DNA of 64,000 bases from NCBI GenBank assembly GCA_036278255.1, contig DASULK010000034.1:1-64000 (forward strand), read 5' to 3'. The notes beneath the pieces were generated by a model, which was not told the DNA's origin, ran no database searches, and saw only the letters and a list, made by a program, of their open reading frames with translations. Source of the DNA: DASULK01 sp036278255 (GTDB taxonomy: Bacteria > Actinomycetota > Actinomycetes > Mycobacteriales > Micromonosporaceae). Position 1 is the stretch's first letter, and every line of letters begins with the position of its first letter. Made by a program: the position numbers and the translations under genes. Of this stretch, positions 1-8,766 are shown piece after piece.

Positions 1-75
1 GTCCTGTTCGGCGAGCCAGGATTCAATTTTGCGGCGTACCGCTTCGGGGCGGATCGGGGCGCTGCGCGCGGTCAC
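1..75 (-). CDS. Start of a probable pglZ gene (partial, cut by the left edge)
   Basis: A GTG start overlaps the stop codon of the pglY gene (GTGA, minus strand), so the two are translationally coupled. Only 25 codons are present, opening VTARSAPIRPEAV and continuing to WLAEQD at the edge. This is too short to assign by sequence. In known Pgl/BREX type 2 loci the gene directly downstream of pglY is pglZ, an alkaline-phosphatase-superfamily protein needed for phage resistance, so pglZ is the natural inference from position. It could instead be another gene of the locus. Confidence 0.5.
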   Translation of the reverse strand, partial: MTARSAPIRPEAVRRKIESWLAEQD

Positions 76-3000
76 TGGGCGGTCCAGGTGATGTTCACCC
101 GTTTACCGTTTGCGATCAGGCCGCAAATCTCGTCGGCCACGGCCTGCCACTCCTCTGCCGTGGCCACCTGCCGCTGCTGGGGTGGGATCGGGCGCGGATC
201 GATCGGGGGAAGCACCTTGTCCTCTGGTGCCGGCGGAGCAACGATCTGCCCGGATCCGCGGCCCGAGGGCTTCTGCTCATCCCGCGACCGGTCTGGCTCG
301 TCGTCCGCATCCCCATCCTGCGGTTTCCGCTCATTCTCCGGCGGCTTCACCACGACGGCCGGAGGCTTCGGCTGAATTTCGGCGAGCAGGGCGGTTGCTA
401 CCTCCATCGCCTCCTGCAACGCCTTCACCAGGTCTGCACCGTGCTGCTCGTGCCGGGCCGCCGATCGCAGATCTGCGACGATGGCGGCGGCGCGCGGGTC
501 ATCAACCCGAACGATCATCGCCTGGAAGAGCGGCCACTGGTGGGGCTGGTCCAGCGCCCGGAGGACCTTTTCGGCCTGCTTGAACGTCTGCCCAGCCGCC
601 TGGTCGTCGAGGTCGCCGACGTCGGCGCGGGCAAGCAGCTCGACCAGCACCACGTCATCACGTTCGTTGGCCAACTGTTCCAGCAGCTTCGCCATCCGGC
701 GGGCGGTGGCGAGCCGCCCGGTGGCCGCCGACTTGTCGAGGCCGAGCACGTCGGCATGGTGCTCCAGTTTTCGCATCAGCTCGGCGGCGTGCGCCCGGTG
801 CTGGTTGGCGGCGGTGCGCAGGGGGACGGCGAGTCCGCTGAGGTTGGTCGGGGTGCGCCAGGTCGGCAGCTTTTCACCGAAGAGCGCCTGCCCCCGCTCG
901 ACCGCCTTCTCCCAGGCTTCCGTGCTCGGCATCGGCGGGTGGCGCAGCTGGTAGTGCTCCCGCACCGCCGACACGCTGGTCACGCTGATCTTGCCGCTGT
1001 GTTCGTACCAGGCGAGCTGCTGCTCCAGCGCGAAGACCGCGATGATCAGGTTTTCCAGGTCGCGGTCGAACCCGAACGGCTCCGGCTGGTTGATCAGCTC
1101 GCGGAGCAGGTGCACCGGGTAGTGCTCGGTGTAGCCCTTGTTGGCGGCGGCCTGCAACAGGTGCCGGCTCCAACGGCAGGTGCCGGTGGTCAGCACGTAG
1201 CGGTGGTCGACCAGTTCACCAAGTTGCAGGCTGTTGCAGATCCGCCGGATGGTGCGCTGGTCGTTGGGGGGAACGTTGACGCCGCGGGTTTCGTCGGCGG
1301 CGGCCCGCTGTGCGTACTCCAAGATTTTGGCGAATTCGCCTCGGGTGACCGGTTTCTCGTCGTCGGGCAGCGCCGGCCGACCCGGGTAGGACCAGGCCAG
1401 CAGCTCGCCGGTGAGGTTGTGGAAGGCTTCGGCGAGGGTGCCGCCGCGCGGGTCACCGATCCGTATCCCATTGGCGAGGGTGTGCAGCACGCCGACAGCG
1501 TCCGGCTCCACGTCGGAGGATTGCGGCGCGGCCACTCCGTACGCCTGTTTGAGCGCGCTGAGCAGGGTGTTGCGCAGTTGGGTCTGCCGCTGCTGGAGGT
1601 AGACCTTGCCCTGCTGGCGGTCGGCGGCCGGCCAGTCTGCGGCGAGGGTGTCGATCCGGTCGCCGCTGCCACCGACCCCCAGCAGGTAGTTGATTTTTGC
1701 GAGTTGGGCGACCCGGCCCATCATTTCGTCAGTGAAGTACAGCGGCAGCCAGAAGACGGTCCGCGAGCCGCGGTCCAGCTGCTCGATGCGGGCCCGGTCG
1801 GCGTTGCGCGGGTAGCCGGCCGGGTCGAACGGGTAGTCGATGACGACCCGCCACGCGTCGCCGGTGGCGATGAGGGCGGAGGCCGGCATGCTGTCGGGGT
1901 CGCGTACGTTGCCGAATTTGACTTGGATGGTGTGGCGGCGTCCCCGCCAGTCGCGGGGCTGCAGCAGTTCCCCGAGTTGGCCGTCGGCACCGGCCAGCCC
2001 CATCTCGGCGGTGATCAGCTCGCGGAGCAGCTGCTGCCGTACCCCGGTGGTGGTGGTCTCCTGCTCCGGCACCAGGTCGAGCAGCTTGTCGTAGTCGACG
2101 GCGTGCAGTTTGAGGCTGACCACGGGGTCGGGGCCGTCGGACAGGTGCAGCTCCCCGGCGTCGTTGGCGATGCGGCGTATCCGGTTGAGGACCATCTGGT
2201 TCTCGTAGCCGGGGATGGGGGCGGTGATGGTGCCGAAGTTCAGCGCGTGCAGCTTGGCGGCGGTGAGGTTGTGCAGCGCCGGCACGTCGGGCACCAGCGC
2301 GCCGAGCAGCACCGTTTTGGCCAGCTTGTCGTCGAGGTGGAACTGGGTGTGGGTGGCGATCCGCTGCTCGTCGGCGCCGGTCAGTTCGTTGATGCTGAGC
2401 AGGATCGGGCGCAGCTTCTTCAGGTAGAGGTCGCGTGCGGACTGGAAGAGCTGTTTGAGTTTGGGCTGGTCGGGCAGTTCCCCGCGCAGCACCAGCGGGT
2501 CGAAGAGGGCGGAGACGCCGATGAGGTCGTTGACCCGCAGCGTGTCGCGGCGTTCGACGAGCAGTTCGGTCATCACTTTCAGCGCGGTCCGTTCCCGCTG
2601 CAGCGCCTGGGAGAGGGCGACCAGGGTGGCGACCAGCGCCGGCGAGAAGGGGTAGAGCTTACGGAAGGCGGCGGCGTCGGAGCCGATGCCGGCGTCGCCG
2701 TACTGCGCGCCGAGCAGCAGGATGTCCCAGATGGCGCGGTTGTGGCGTACGACGGTGAAGGCGTTGTCGATGACCGCGCGGGAGGCCTCGTCTCGGGGTT
2801 TGAGCAGCCGCTTCTCGGTGATTTCGGGGAGGTTGGTGTCGGCGAGGACGATTTCGCCGAAGCGGCCCTGCACGCTGCGCATGACGTGGGCGAGGGCTTC
2901 CCGTTCGGTGCCGCCGACCTGGGGGCCGAGGAAGTCTTCCAGGTTGCGCTGGCGGGCGACGAACGATACGAGCGGCAGCGGCCGAGCGGCGTCGGCTGAT

Positions 3001-3881
3001 TCGACGAGTTTGTTAAGTTTGGCCCCTTCGGTGTTGACGAAGGTGTGGTCGCTGATCCGGGTGGAGAGCCAGAGGATCAACTCGTCGAGGAAGAGCACCA
3101 TGGCGTCGTAGCCGAGCGACTTGGCGTGCCGGGTGATCACGGCGAGGCCGGCGTCGAGGTCGAGGTACTCCCCGCTGTGCACCGCCCCGCTGAAGAAGGC
3201 GCTGGTGAGGGCGCTGACCAGCAGGTCGCGGGATTCGGTGCCGGGGGCGGCAGCGGCCGCTTCGGCGTACGTGGCCGGGGTCCATCCGGCGGCGCGGGCG
3301 ACCTGGGCGGCCAGCCCCAGCCCGGTACCGGCGGCCCCGCCGGCCGGTGCGCCGCCGTCGCGGAGCGCAGCGAAGAAGGCGTCGTCGCCCATCCGCTCGC
3401 GCAGCCGGGCGGCGTCGTCGAGCAGCGCGTCGGAGCGGTGTACGGCGGGTACCGGCGCGTCGGGGTGCAGCGCGGTGATCTGCCGCAGGTAGCCCTCCAG
3501 CACCGCCTGCTCGACGGAACGTGCGTCGAGCATGTGGAAGGTGAGGGTGAGCAGTTTCTTGCCGCGCAGCCATTCGTCGGCGGCGAGCACCGGTTCGGCC
3601 AAGCCACGCACTTCGCGGGCGGCGGGGTTGTGCTGCAGGATTTCCCGCAGCACCGTCATGAAGTGCGATTTTCCGGATCCGAAGGAGCCGTGCAGGAACA
3701 TCGCCTGCGACTGGCCGGTGGTGAGGGCGTGTCCGATACGGCGCAGCGCTTCGGAAAAGTTTTCCCGCAGCTGGTGGGTGACGACGTACCGCTCCAGGTC
3801 GGCCCCTTCCGAGGCCCGGACCACGAAGTCGGCGTCACCGACCGAGGTCGGAATGTCGATCACGTCCCGCAGCAGCGTCAT
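72..3881 (-). CDS. pglY: PglY-type ATPase of a Pgl/BREX type 2 phage-defence locus
   Basis: Product of 1269 aa, close to the roughly 1290 aa of Streptomyces coelicolor PglY. The N-terminal region matches the BrxC/PglY P-loop ATPase family: Walker A GSFGSGKS at residues 65-72 and a Walker-B-like stretch VLFLDELILWL near residue 265, followed by a long helical body and a charged Pro/Asp/Glu-rich segment before the C-terminus. PglY is a cytoplasmic ATPase required, with PglZ, PglX (methyltransferase) and PglW (kinase), for the phage growth limitation phenotype; its exact biochemical role is not settled. I chose the ATG at 3881 because GAAGGAG lies 5 bases upstream; a longer start at 3902 has no such site. 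The downstream gene overlaps by 4 bases. pglW and pglX are not in the window. Confidence 0.85.
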   Translation of the reverse strand: MTLLRDVIDIPTSVGDADFVVRASEGADLERYVVTHQLRENFSEALRRIGHALTTGQSQAMFLHGSFGSGKSHFMTVLREILQHNPAAREVRGLAEPVLAADEWLRGKKLLTLTFHMLDARSVEQAVLEGYLRQITALHPDAPVPAVHRSDALLDDAARLRERMGDDAFFAALRDGGAPAGGAAGTGLGLAAQVARAAGWTPATYAEAAAAAPGTESRDLLVSALTSAFFSGAVHSGEYLDLDAGLAVITRHAKSLGYDAMVLFLDELILWLSTRISDHTFVNTEGAKLNKLVESADAARPLPLVSFVARQRNLEDFLGPQVGGTEREALAHVMRSVQGRFGEIVLADTNLPEITEKRLLKPRDEASRAVIDNAFTVVRHNRAIWDILLLGAQYGDAGIGSDAAAFRKLYPFSPALVATLVALSQALQRERTALKVMTELLVERRDTLRVNDLIGVSALFDPLVLRGELPDQPKLKQLFQSARDLYLKKLRPILLSINELTGADEQRIATHTQFHLDDKLAKTVLLGALVPDVPALHNLTAAKLHALNFGTITAPIPGYENQMVLNRIRRIANDAGELHLSDGPDPVVSLKLHAVDYDKLLDLVPEQETTTTGVRQQLLRELITAEMGLAGADGQLGELLQPRDWRGRRHTIQVKFGNVRDPDSMPASALIATGDAWRVVIDYPFDPAGYPRNADRARIEQLDRGSRTVFWLPLYFTDEMMGRVAQLAKINYLLGVGGSGDRIDTLAADWPAADRQQGKVYLQQRQTQLRNTLLSALKQAYGVAAPQSSDVEPDAVGVLHTLANGIRIGDPRGGTLAEAFHNLTGELLAWSYPGRPALPDDEKPVTRGEFAKILEYAQRAAADETRGVNVPPNDQRTIRRICNSLQLGELVDHRYVLTTGTCRWSRHLLQAAANKGYTEHYPVHLLRELINQPEPFGFDRDLENLIIAVFALEQQLAWYEHSGKISVTSVSAVREHYQLRHPPMPSTEAWEKAVERGQALFGEKLPTWRTPTNLSGLAVPLRTAANQHRAHAAELMRKLEHHADVLGLDKSAATGRLATARRMAKLLEQLANERDDVVLVELLARADVGDLDDQAAGQTFKQAEKVLRALDQPHQWPLFQAMIVRVDDPRAAAIVADLRSAARHEQHGADLVKALQEAMEVATALLAEIQPKPPAVVVKPPENERKPQDGDADDEPDRSRDEQKPSGRGSGQIVAPPAPEDKVLPPIDPRPIPPQQRQVATAEEWQAVADEICGLIANGKRVNITWTAQ

Positions 3882-4141
3882 CACGGCTCCTTCACGCTGC
3901 ACGGCGCGGCCCGCCCGCCACGCCCCAAGCCGCTGATCCTATGGCGCGCCCGCACCCTTTAAGTAATCCTGCCGGCCGAGTCGGGATCACCGGCTTCGCC
4001 ATCAACTTCCGTCAGTCGGTGGAGGTCTCGGGCAGAACCCGGAGTCCGCCGCGAGGTCGCGAGCAGCAGGTAGTTACGCCTGCGGTGGATCAGTTGCAGG
4101 ATCAGGGGCTCCATCCAAGCATTGCTGGTGGCGGAGGGTTA

Positions 4142-4399
4142 TCAGCGGCTGGTGAGCGGGCGGCAGTGGCCGGCGTGGTGGGCCAGTCGGGCGCAACGCT
4201 GCTCGTCGGGCAGGCGGCGGTTGCAGAAGACCCGGTGCGCTACGCCGTCACCAACCAGCGCCACGGTGGTGTCGCCGGGCTCCAGCTCAGGCAGGAACGC
4301 CAACGACCGGGCCATGGCGCGGGCGAGGACCATCGCGGCGGCCAGGTCGGGCATCCGCACGATGAGCTGTACGGCGAACCGGGGCGGCTCGGTCGTCAT
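4142..4399 (-). CDS. Small conserved hypothetical protein, partner of the DivIVA-like gene
   Basis: An 85-aa acidic-to-neutral soluble protein starting MTTEPPRFAVQLIVRMPDL, with no signal peptide or membrane segment and two cysteines in the C-terminal half. I do not recognise a characterised family. It lies 6 bases downstream of the DivIVA-like gene on the same strand, with a GGTGAG-type ribosome site, so the two are almost certainly one operon. The arrangement of strand, start and spacing, not similarity, is the main support; the overlapping plus-strand frame is less plausible. Confidence 0.6.
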   Translation of the reverse strand: MTTEPPRFAVQLIVRMPDLAAAMVLARAMARSLAFLPELEPGDTTVALVGDGVAHRVFCNRRLPDEQRCARLAHHAGHCRPLTSR

Positions 4400-4405
4400 G
4401 CCGGC

Positions 4406-4675
4406 TCACCGGGGTGCCCGCGACCGGGCCTGTTCGGCCTGCCACTGCCGCAACGCCGTCTTGATCCGGGTGTTCTCCTCGCGGATCCGGCTCAGCTCAG
4501 CGCGGGCGTCGGCCAGGTCGTCGGCGACGAGGTGGAGGAAGTGCTCCACCTCCTGTCGGGCATAGCCGCGCCGGCGTAGCCCGACGGGAGTGAACCGCCG
4601 CTGCCGGATCTGGTTGGGGCTGAACCGGATGACGGGCTGGGCACGGTAGAGGGTGCCGGTCGCACTTCTGGGCAT
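4406..4675 (-). CDS. Short DivIVA-domain protein
   Basis: An 89-aa protein. Residues around 25-55 read FTPVGLRRRGYARQEVEHFL and then continue into a helix, which is the N-terminal DivIVA/Wag31 signature in which the protein folds a short membrane-binding head followed by a parallel coiled coil. The rest is a charged helix (LSRIREENTRIKTALRQWQ) expected to be a coiled coil. It is far shorter than Wag31 (about 260 aa), so it is not the polar-growth DivIVA but one of the short accessory forms common in actinobacteria. AGGAGAGG precedes the ATG by 4 bases. It is first in an operon with the 85-aa protein. A perfect 15-bp hairpin lies in its leader. Confidence 0.75.
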   Translation of the reverse strand: MPRSATGTLYRAQPVIRFSPNQIRQRRFTPVGLRRRGYARQEVEHFLHLVADDLADARAELSRIREENTRIKTALRQWQAEQARSRAPR

Positions 4676-5145
4676 GGAACCTCTCCTGTTCTGGGTAGGG
4701 ATGGATGGGGCGGCGCTGACCGCTGGAGCCGGTCAGCGCCGCCCCGCCCTGCCGCCGTATAGCTGCCACGCGAGGACGACGACAGGGCTGCTGGGGGTGC
4801 CCGCGCTGGGCGGGCAGCGTTGCTGCTCCGCAGTGGGCTGGTGGCCGGCACCTCACCCCTGCGACGACCACGTTTCCAGCACCGTCAGGTTTGGAGCAAC
4901 GGTTCCAATCAAGTCTTTTTTACGGTGCCGTTTTTCCTTGATCCATATCCCGCCATCCGTGCCCGATCCAGCGTTTTCCACGGCTGACCTGCACCGATTC
5001 ATAGCCCCTACTCAACCCCGGCAACGGAGCGCAGACCCGGGGTCGCAGATTGTCACCGCTCCGTGGTAGACAGTCCACTATTGGCTACTCATCCGTTTTT
5101 GTAACAGCGCCCCACTGTGTTGTCAGCGACCCTTGAGAGGTGCTC
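4676..5145. other. 470-bp divergent intergenic region
   Basis: No convincing gene. It separates the minus-strand DivIVA-like operon from the plus-strand DUF5753 regulator and must hold promoters for both. It contains a perfect hairpin near the DivIVA side (4707-4745), a locally AT-richer stretch with a run of T around 4915-4935, and a weak dyad GTGG-8-CCAC at 5063-5078 close to the regulator gene, a possible but unproven operator. Confidence 0.6.
4707..4745. other. Perfect 15-bp inverted repeat in the leader of the DivIVA-like operon
   Basis: Left arm GGGGCGGCGCTGACC at 4707-4721 and its exact complement at 4731-4745, with a 9-base loop. It lies 32 bases upstream of the DivIVA-like start codon. 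There is no U-tract after it in the minus direction, so it could be a factor-dependent attenuator, an mRNA-stability hairpin or a regulator site. Function is unknown. Confidence 0.7.
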
Positions 5146-6006
5146 GTGCCCGCCAAGCCGTTCATCCGGACCCTGCGCGCCCAGTGGCTCGGGCAGCAGT
5201 TGCGGACGCTGCGCGAGGAGCGTGGCATGAACCTCAAGATGGTTGCCGAGCATCTGGGCCGAGACCTGTCGGCGCTGGCCCGCTACGAGCGCGCCGACTG
5301 GCCAATCCAACGCACCGACGTGGTGGCGCTCCTTGACCTGTACGGCCTGCATCGCGCCGCTGATCGGGCCCGGCTGCTCAACCTCGCCGAGGAGGTCTGG
5401 CGCACTGACCGCTGGAACGACGACTACGGCGATGTTGTCGACTCGTCCTTCATCGACTTCCCCTGGTTGGAGTCCCGCGCCGAGTCGATCTGCTCCTATC
5501 ACGCGGCCGTGGTGCCCGGCCTGTTTCAGCTTCGGGAGTATGCCGAGTTGGTGATCCGTTGCGCCACAGGCTCCATTGATCCAGCCGGACCCATGAGCCG
5601 CGACATTGAGCTGCGGATGGATCGGCAAACGATTCTGGACGGACCGAAGCGGCCTCGGATCGAGGTAGTCATTGACGAGACGGCGCTACGCCGCAGGGTC
5701 GGCGGGCCGGAGCTGATGCGGCGGCAACTCCAGCACATCAACGAAATCGGCCGCCGCTCACAGGTCGAGGTACGGGTGCTGCCCTCGGGCGTTCTGCACC
5801 CTGGCATCGACGGCTCGCTCTGGCTGTTCAAAATGCCTGCCCCCTATCCTGAGGTGGGCTGCCTGGAGACCTTGGTCGGGCCGATGTACTTCGAAATGCC
5901 GAAGGCCGCGAGGTTCCGCCATGCGTACCATGGCGTGCGCGAGGCCGCGCTCAACCCGCGCGAGTCGGCACAGTTGATCGCGACAATCGCGGAGGAGCTG
6001 TCATGA
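5146..6006 (+). CDS. XRE-family regulator with DUF5753 (Scr1-type) domain
   Basis: A 286-aa cytoplasmic protein. An N-terminal Cro/CI helix-turn-helix spans about residues 10-65 (LGQQLRTLREERGMNLKMVA, then LGRDLSALARYERADWPI). The remainder is the DUF5753 ligand/partner domain typical of the very large actinobacterial family that Scr1 of Streptomyces represents. Such genes are nearly always followed by a small DUF397 gene, as here with an ATGA overlap; the pair has been described as toxin-antitoxin-like. I prefer the GTG at 5146, which has GAGAGG five bases upstream, over the GTG at 5140 that overlaps that site. It probably regulates its own promoter and an unidentified target. Confidence 0.85.
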   Translation: MPAKPFIRTLRAQWLGQQLRTLREERGMNLKMVAEHLGRDLSALARYERADWPIQRTDVVALLDLYGLHRAADRARLLNLAEEVWRTDRWNDDYGDVVDSSFIDFPWLESRAESICSYHAAVVPGLFQLREYAELVIRCATGSIDPAGPMSRDIELRMDRQTILDGPKRPRIEVVIDETALRRRVGGPELMRRQLQHINEIGRRSQVEVRVLPSGVLHPGIDGSLWLFKMPAPYPEVGCLETLVGPMYFEMPKAARFRHAYHGVREAALNPRESAQLIATIAEELS

Positions 6007-6218
6007 GCGAGTCCCTGCCCCCGGTGGCATGGCACATCAGCACCCGGAGCGCCGACACTAACTGCGTGGAGGCGGGGCCGCTGGGTGACGGGTCGGGGCG
6101 GGTGGCGCTACGGCACAGCAAGGCCCCAGACGGTGCGGTCATCGTCTACACCCGAGCCGAGTGGGACGCCTTCATCGCCGGCGTCAAGGACGGCGAGTTC
6201 GACTTCGACGCGGCCTGA
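6003..6218 (+). CDS. DUF397 protein, partner of the DUF5753 regulator
   Basis: A 71-aa protein with the DUF397 features: an early Trp in a short strand, the segment TNCVEAG, then LRHSKAPD-like sequence (here VALRHSKAPDGAVIVYTRAEW) and a C-terminal WDAFIAGVKDGEFDF helix. The ATG overlaps the stop of the upstream regulator (ATGA). In this family pair the small protein is thought to antagonise or modulate the DNA-binding partner; what controls the balance is not known. Full length for the family. Confidence 0.85.
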   Translation: MSESLPPVAWHISTRSADTNCVEAGPLGDGSGRVALRHSKAPDGAVIVYTRAEWDAFIAGVKDGEFDFDAA

Positions 6219-6295
6219 CCACTCCCCGCCAAACCAACACCGCGCCGCCGTCTCATCCGGCCATGTAACGATTGCGAGATGCTGCCATCGGCACC

Positions 6296-6778
6296 ATGAC
6301 AGCAGCCCACGCGTTTGAATTCGAAGTACCGGAGCACATGCCGGCACCGGTAGAGGCTATCGAGCGCGCCGAGCACGGCAACGTGGTGTACCTGACCCGC
6401 CACGGGCAGCGAGCCGCGGCTGTAATACCACCAGCGCAGGCGGAACCGGACGAAATGGTCATCGATGTCGCGGTCAAAGCCCTTATCGAGATCATCGAAC
6501 TCGACCCCGACCGAGCCCGCATCATCCTCCGGAACGTGCTCGAACAGGCTGGCGAGCCCGTCAACGACGTGCAGCGGCGGTTCCGCGAGGAAGTCGAAGA
6601 TCTCCTCGACAGGCCGCTCCGTCAGCGTATAACCGCCGCTATCGATAGCCTGGCCGCTGATCCCCGGCCCGCCTGGCCGAGCCGCAGCAATCCCCTCCCC
6701 TATCCGCCAGACCGTGCCGATAGGCACCCAGGCTCGGCTACGGGGTGGCCGCTGCCGCTACTACGCCTGCTCAGGTGA
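6296..6778 (+). CDS. Phd/YefM-like antitoxin frame fused to a RelE-like remnant
   Basis: A 160-aa frame. Residues roughly 5-45 (VEAIERAEHGNVVYLTRHGQ followed by RAAAVIPP) match the N-terminal DNA-binding part of Phd/YefM antitoxins. About 70 residues later the sequence LDRPLRQRITAAIDSLAADP followed by RP resembles the helix near the start of RelE/ParE toxins, which typically continue with a KLAG/RIRVGDYR core. That core is missing; the frame turns into low-complexity Pro/Arg/Ser sequence, as after a frameshift or decay. No separate toxin gene follows. I read it as a decayed antitoxin-toxin pair joined in one frame; a genuine Phd-like single gene with a long tail is the alternative. Confidence 0.5.
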   Translation: MTAAHAFEFEVPEHMPAPVEAIERAEHGNVVYLTRHGQRAAAVIPPAQAEPDEMVIDVAVKALIEIIELDPDRARIILRNVLEQAGEPVNDVQRRFREEVEDLLDRPLRQRITAAIDSLAADPRPAWPSRSNPLPYPPDRADRHPGSATGWPLPLLRLLR

Positions 6779-6788
6779 GCGCAAGAAA

Positions 6789-6824
6789 GGTCCCTCACCA
6801 GGCCTTGCGGCCTGGTGAGGGACC
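6789..6824. terminator. Bidirectional hairpin terminator
   Basis: A perfect 16-bp stem (GGTCCCTCACCAGGCC and complement) with loop TTGC lies between the convergent antitoxin-like and X-Pro peptidase genes. No long U-tract follows, which is usual for actinobacterial terminators. Confidence 0.8.
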
Positions 6825-6861
6825 AACAAGCTGTTCTATATGGTCAGAAGAGGTTGCCTGG

Positions 6862-8766
6862 TCAGAAGCCCAAGGCGCCCTTACCGCCGACCACCGGAAG
6901 CACCAGCGTGCTGCCATTCAGGTACACGGTGATCTCGCTGCCGACAGCGGCCGCGTCGCGGGCCGGCCGGTTGTCGGACGGGCTCGAGTTGTAGTTGCCG
7001 GTGATCACGATGCCGATCCGGTGCCCGGCCGGGATGATGTGCTCGGACGGGAGCGTCGTCCACCGCACGTTGTAATTCTTGCCGGGCTCCAGCGCCTCGC
7101 TCCGGCGAAGGTCGGTGGCGTTCTTCGCATCGAGGTGGCCCCAGGCCAGGACCCGCTCGGGCGTGATCGCGACGCTCGCCTCCATCGGCTCGGCGCACCC
7201 GGTCTGGTTAACCAGGTCCTCGGGCTCGCAGGGCTCGGCGATGAGCTCCAGCGGCTCCTTGCCCGCCACGGTGACGGTCGGGCCCGCACCGTAGTCGACG
7301 AGCATGGCCGAAAGCAGCGCAGTCTCGGCTGTCGTCGACATCCGCAGCTCCACCTTGGGCGTGCCGGAGATGCGCACGTCCTCGGCCAGCGGCGGGGTCA
7401 CGTAGACGAGCCGACCGTCCCTGGCCTGCTCAGCGTTGCCGATCTTGATGGCCTGCGACTCGATCCGGTCGACAAAGCTCTGCGTGGGGTTGCCGAGCGT
7501 CGGGTTAAGCGACAGCGTGCCCGCCGCGTCGGCCGTGGCCGAACCGAACCGCAGGTTGACGTCCGTGGCGTTGGCGTCCGGCCAGGTCGAGTGGGTCTCC
7601 CAGCTGCCGTCGGGCCGCTGGATGTCCGCCATCGGCTCATCCATGACCCCGTTCGGGATGTCGTGCAGCCAGTGGTCCATCCACCGGTGCATGACCGCCT
7701 GCCACTCCGCCGACCGGAAGCTCGTCGGGTTGGAGTGCGCCCCGCGGTGGATCCAGATCTTACGCGGCATCTGCCGCTTCTCGACCTCGTACCAGAGGTC
7801 AGACATGTGCATGGTCTTCACGTTGTAGTCGGTGAGACCGTGCACCATGAAGACGGACGTACCAGCCGTGTTGATCTTGTTGGCGTCCGGCAGGTAGCTC
7901 CGCTCCTGCCAGAACGGCGTGAAGTCGGAGGCGCTGGCCGCCTCGGCATCACCGACTGCGGTGATGACCGACTCACACGCCGGCGCCGAGACCGAGCCCG
8001 GCAGCGCCCGGCCAACCGAGACGTAGTTGGCGAGCCACTCGGTGTACCGGAATCTGACGTTCTCGCTCCAGCCCGCCCAGGCGATCCCCTGGTCGTTCAC
8101 GTACTTATACCAGCTGGAGATCGCGGCGATCGGCACCACCGTCCGCAAGCCGGGCACGCCCTGCGTGGCGACCGCGTTGGGCAGTGTGCCGACGTACGAG
8201 ACACCCTGCATACCGACGTTGCCGGTGCTCCAGTCGGCGACCGCCGGGGTGCCGTCATGGTAGAAGCCAGGGGCGCGGCCGTTGAGCCAGTCGACCACCG
8301 CCTTGATGCTGATCGTGTCCTCGACACCGCCGGTGGTCGGGCAGCCGAACGACCGCGAGGTGCCCTGCATCTCGACCTGGACGACGGCGTAGCCGCGGGG
8401 GACGAAGTACTCATCCCACCAGCCGGCGAAGCCGCGCGTCCGGTCCGGCCGGGCATTGCCGCCGCTCCGGCCGAAGTACGGGCTGGCCTCCATGATGGTC
8501 GGCACCCGCAAACCGGCCTCGGTTTCGGCCGGCCGGATGACATCGACCGCGATCAGGTCCCGGCGGCCATCGCCGTCACTGTCCATTGGCGCTTCGACGT
8601 AGACGACCTCCTGGATTGCATTGGCGTGCGAAAAGACTGGCTGGGTCACACCGTTCTGGATCACGATCCCGGGTGGCTGCGCCTCAGCGTTCGCCCCTGG
8701 GGGTACGCCGACGACCGTCAACCCGACGACCGCTCCGACGGCGACCAATCGCCGTACAAGCCTCAT
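6862..8766 (-). CDS. Secreted Xaa-Pro dipeptidyl-peptidase (S15, CocE/NonD family)
   Basis: A 634-aa exported serine hydrolase. The N-terminus MRLVRRLVAVGAVVGLTVVG is a signal peptide, with likely cleavage after GANA. The alpha/beta-hydrolase core carries the nucleophile Ser190 in GMQGVSYVG, a likely acid Asp313 in HGLTDYN and His344 in HRGAHSNP. The C-terminal third is the jelly-roll PepX domain of this family. X-Pro peptidases of this type release X-Pro dipeptides from peptide N-termini; CocE-like relatives hydrolyse esters, so the substrate is not certain. I chose the ATG at 8766, which has a GGAGG site and opens the signal peptide. It is monocistronic and ends at a strong terminator. Confidence 0.85.
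   Translation of the reverse strand: MRLVRRLVAVGAVVGLTVVGVPPGANAEAQPPGIVIQNGVTQPVFSHANAIQEVVYVEAPMDSDGDGRRDLIAVDVIRPAETEAGLRVPTIMEASPYFGRSGGNARPDRTRGFAGWWDEYFVPRGYAVVQVEMQGTSRSFGCPTTGGVEDTISIKAVVDWLNGRAPGFYHDGTPAVADWSTGNVGMQGVSYVGTLPNAVATQGVPGLRTVVPIAAISSWYKYVNDQGIAWAGWSENVRFRYTEWLANYVSVGRALPGSVSAPACESVITAVGDAEAASASDFTPFWQERSYLPDANKINTAGTSVFMVHGLTDYNVKTMHMSDLWYEVEKRQMPRKIWIHRGAHSNPTSFRSAEWQAVMHRWMDHWLHDIPNGVMDEPMADIQRPDGSWETHSTWPDANATDVNLRFGSATADAAGTLSLNPTLGNPTQSFVDRIESQAIKIGNAEQARDGRLVYVTPPLAEDVRISGTPKVELRMSTTAETALLSAMLVDYGAGPTVTVAGKEPLELIAEPCEPEDLVNQTGCAEPMEASVAITPERVLAWGHLDAKNATDLRRSEALEPGKNYNVRWTTLPSEHIIPAGHRIGIVITGNYNSSPSDNRPARDAAAVGSEITVYLNGSTLVLPVVGGKGALGF

Noticed and set aside
441..2999. 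An 852-codon open frame on the plus strand opposite pglY
   Set aside because: High-GC antisense shadow: low-complexity Val/Gly/Gln/Arg content, no family motif, and the opposite strand has a coherent P-loop ATPase with a proper ribosome site.
3941..4579. A 212-codon plus-strand frame near the DivIVA-like genes
   Set aside because: No ribosome site or motif; the minus strand carries two tightly spaced small genes, one with a DivIVA signature.
4142..6218. Integrated conjugative element remnant beside the defence locus
   Set aside because: DivIVA-like and DUF5753/DUF397 genes occur in such elements but no integrase, replication or transfer gene and no att-like repeat is visible.
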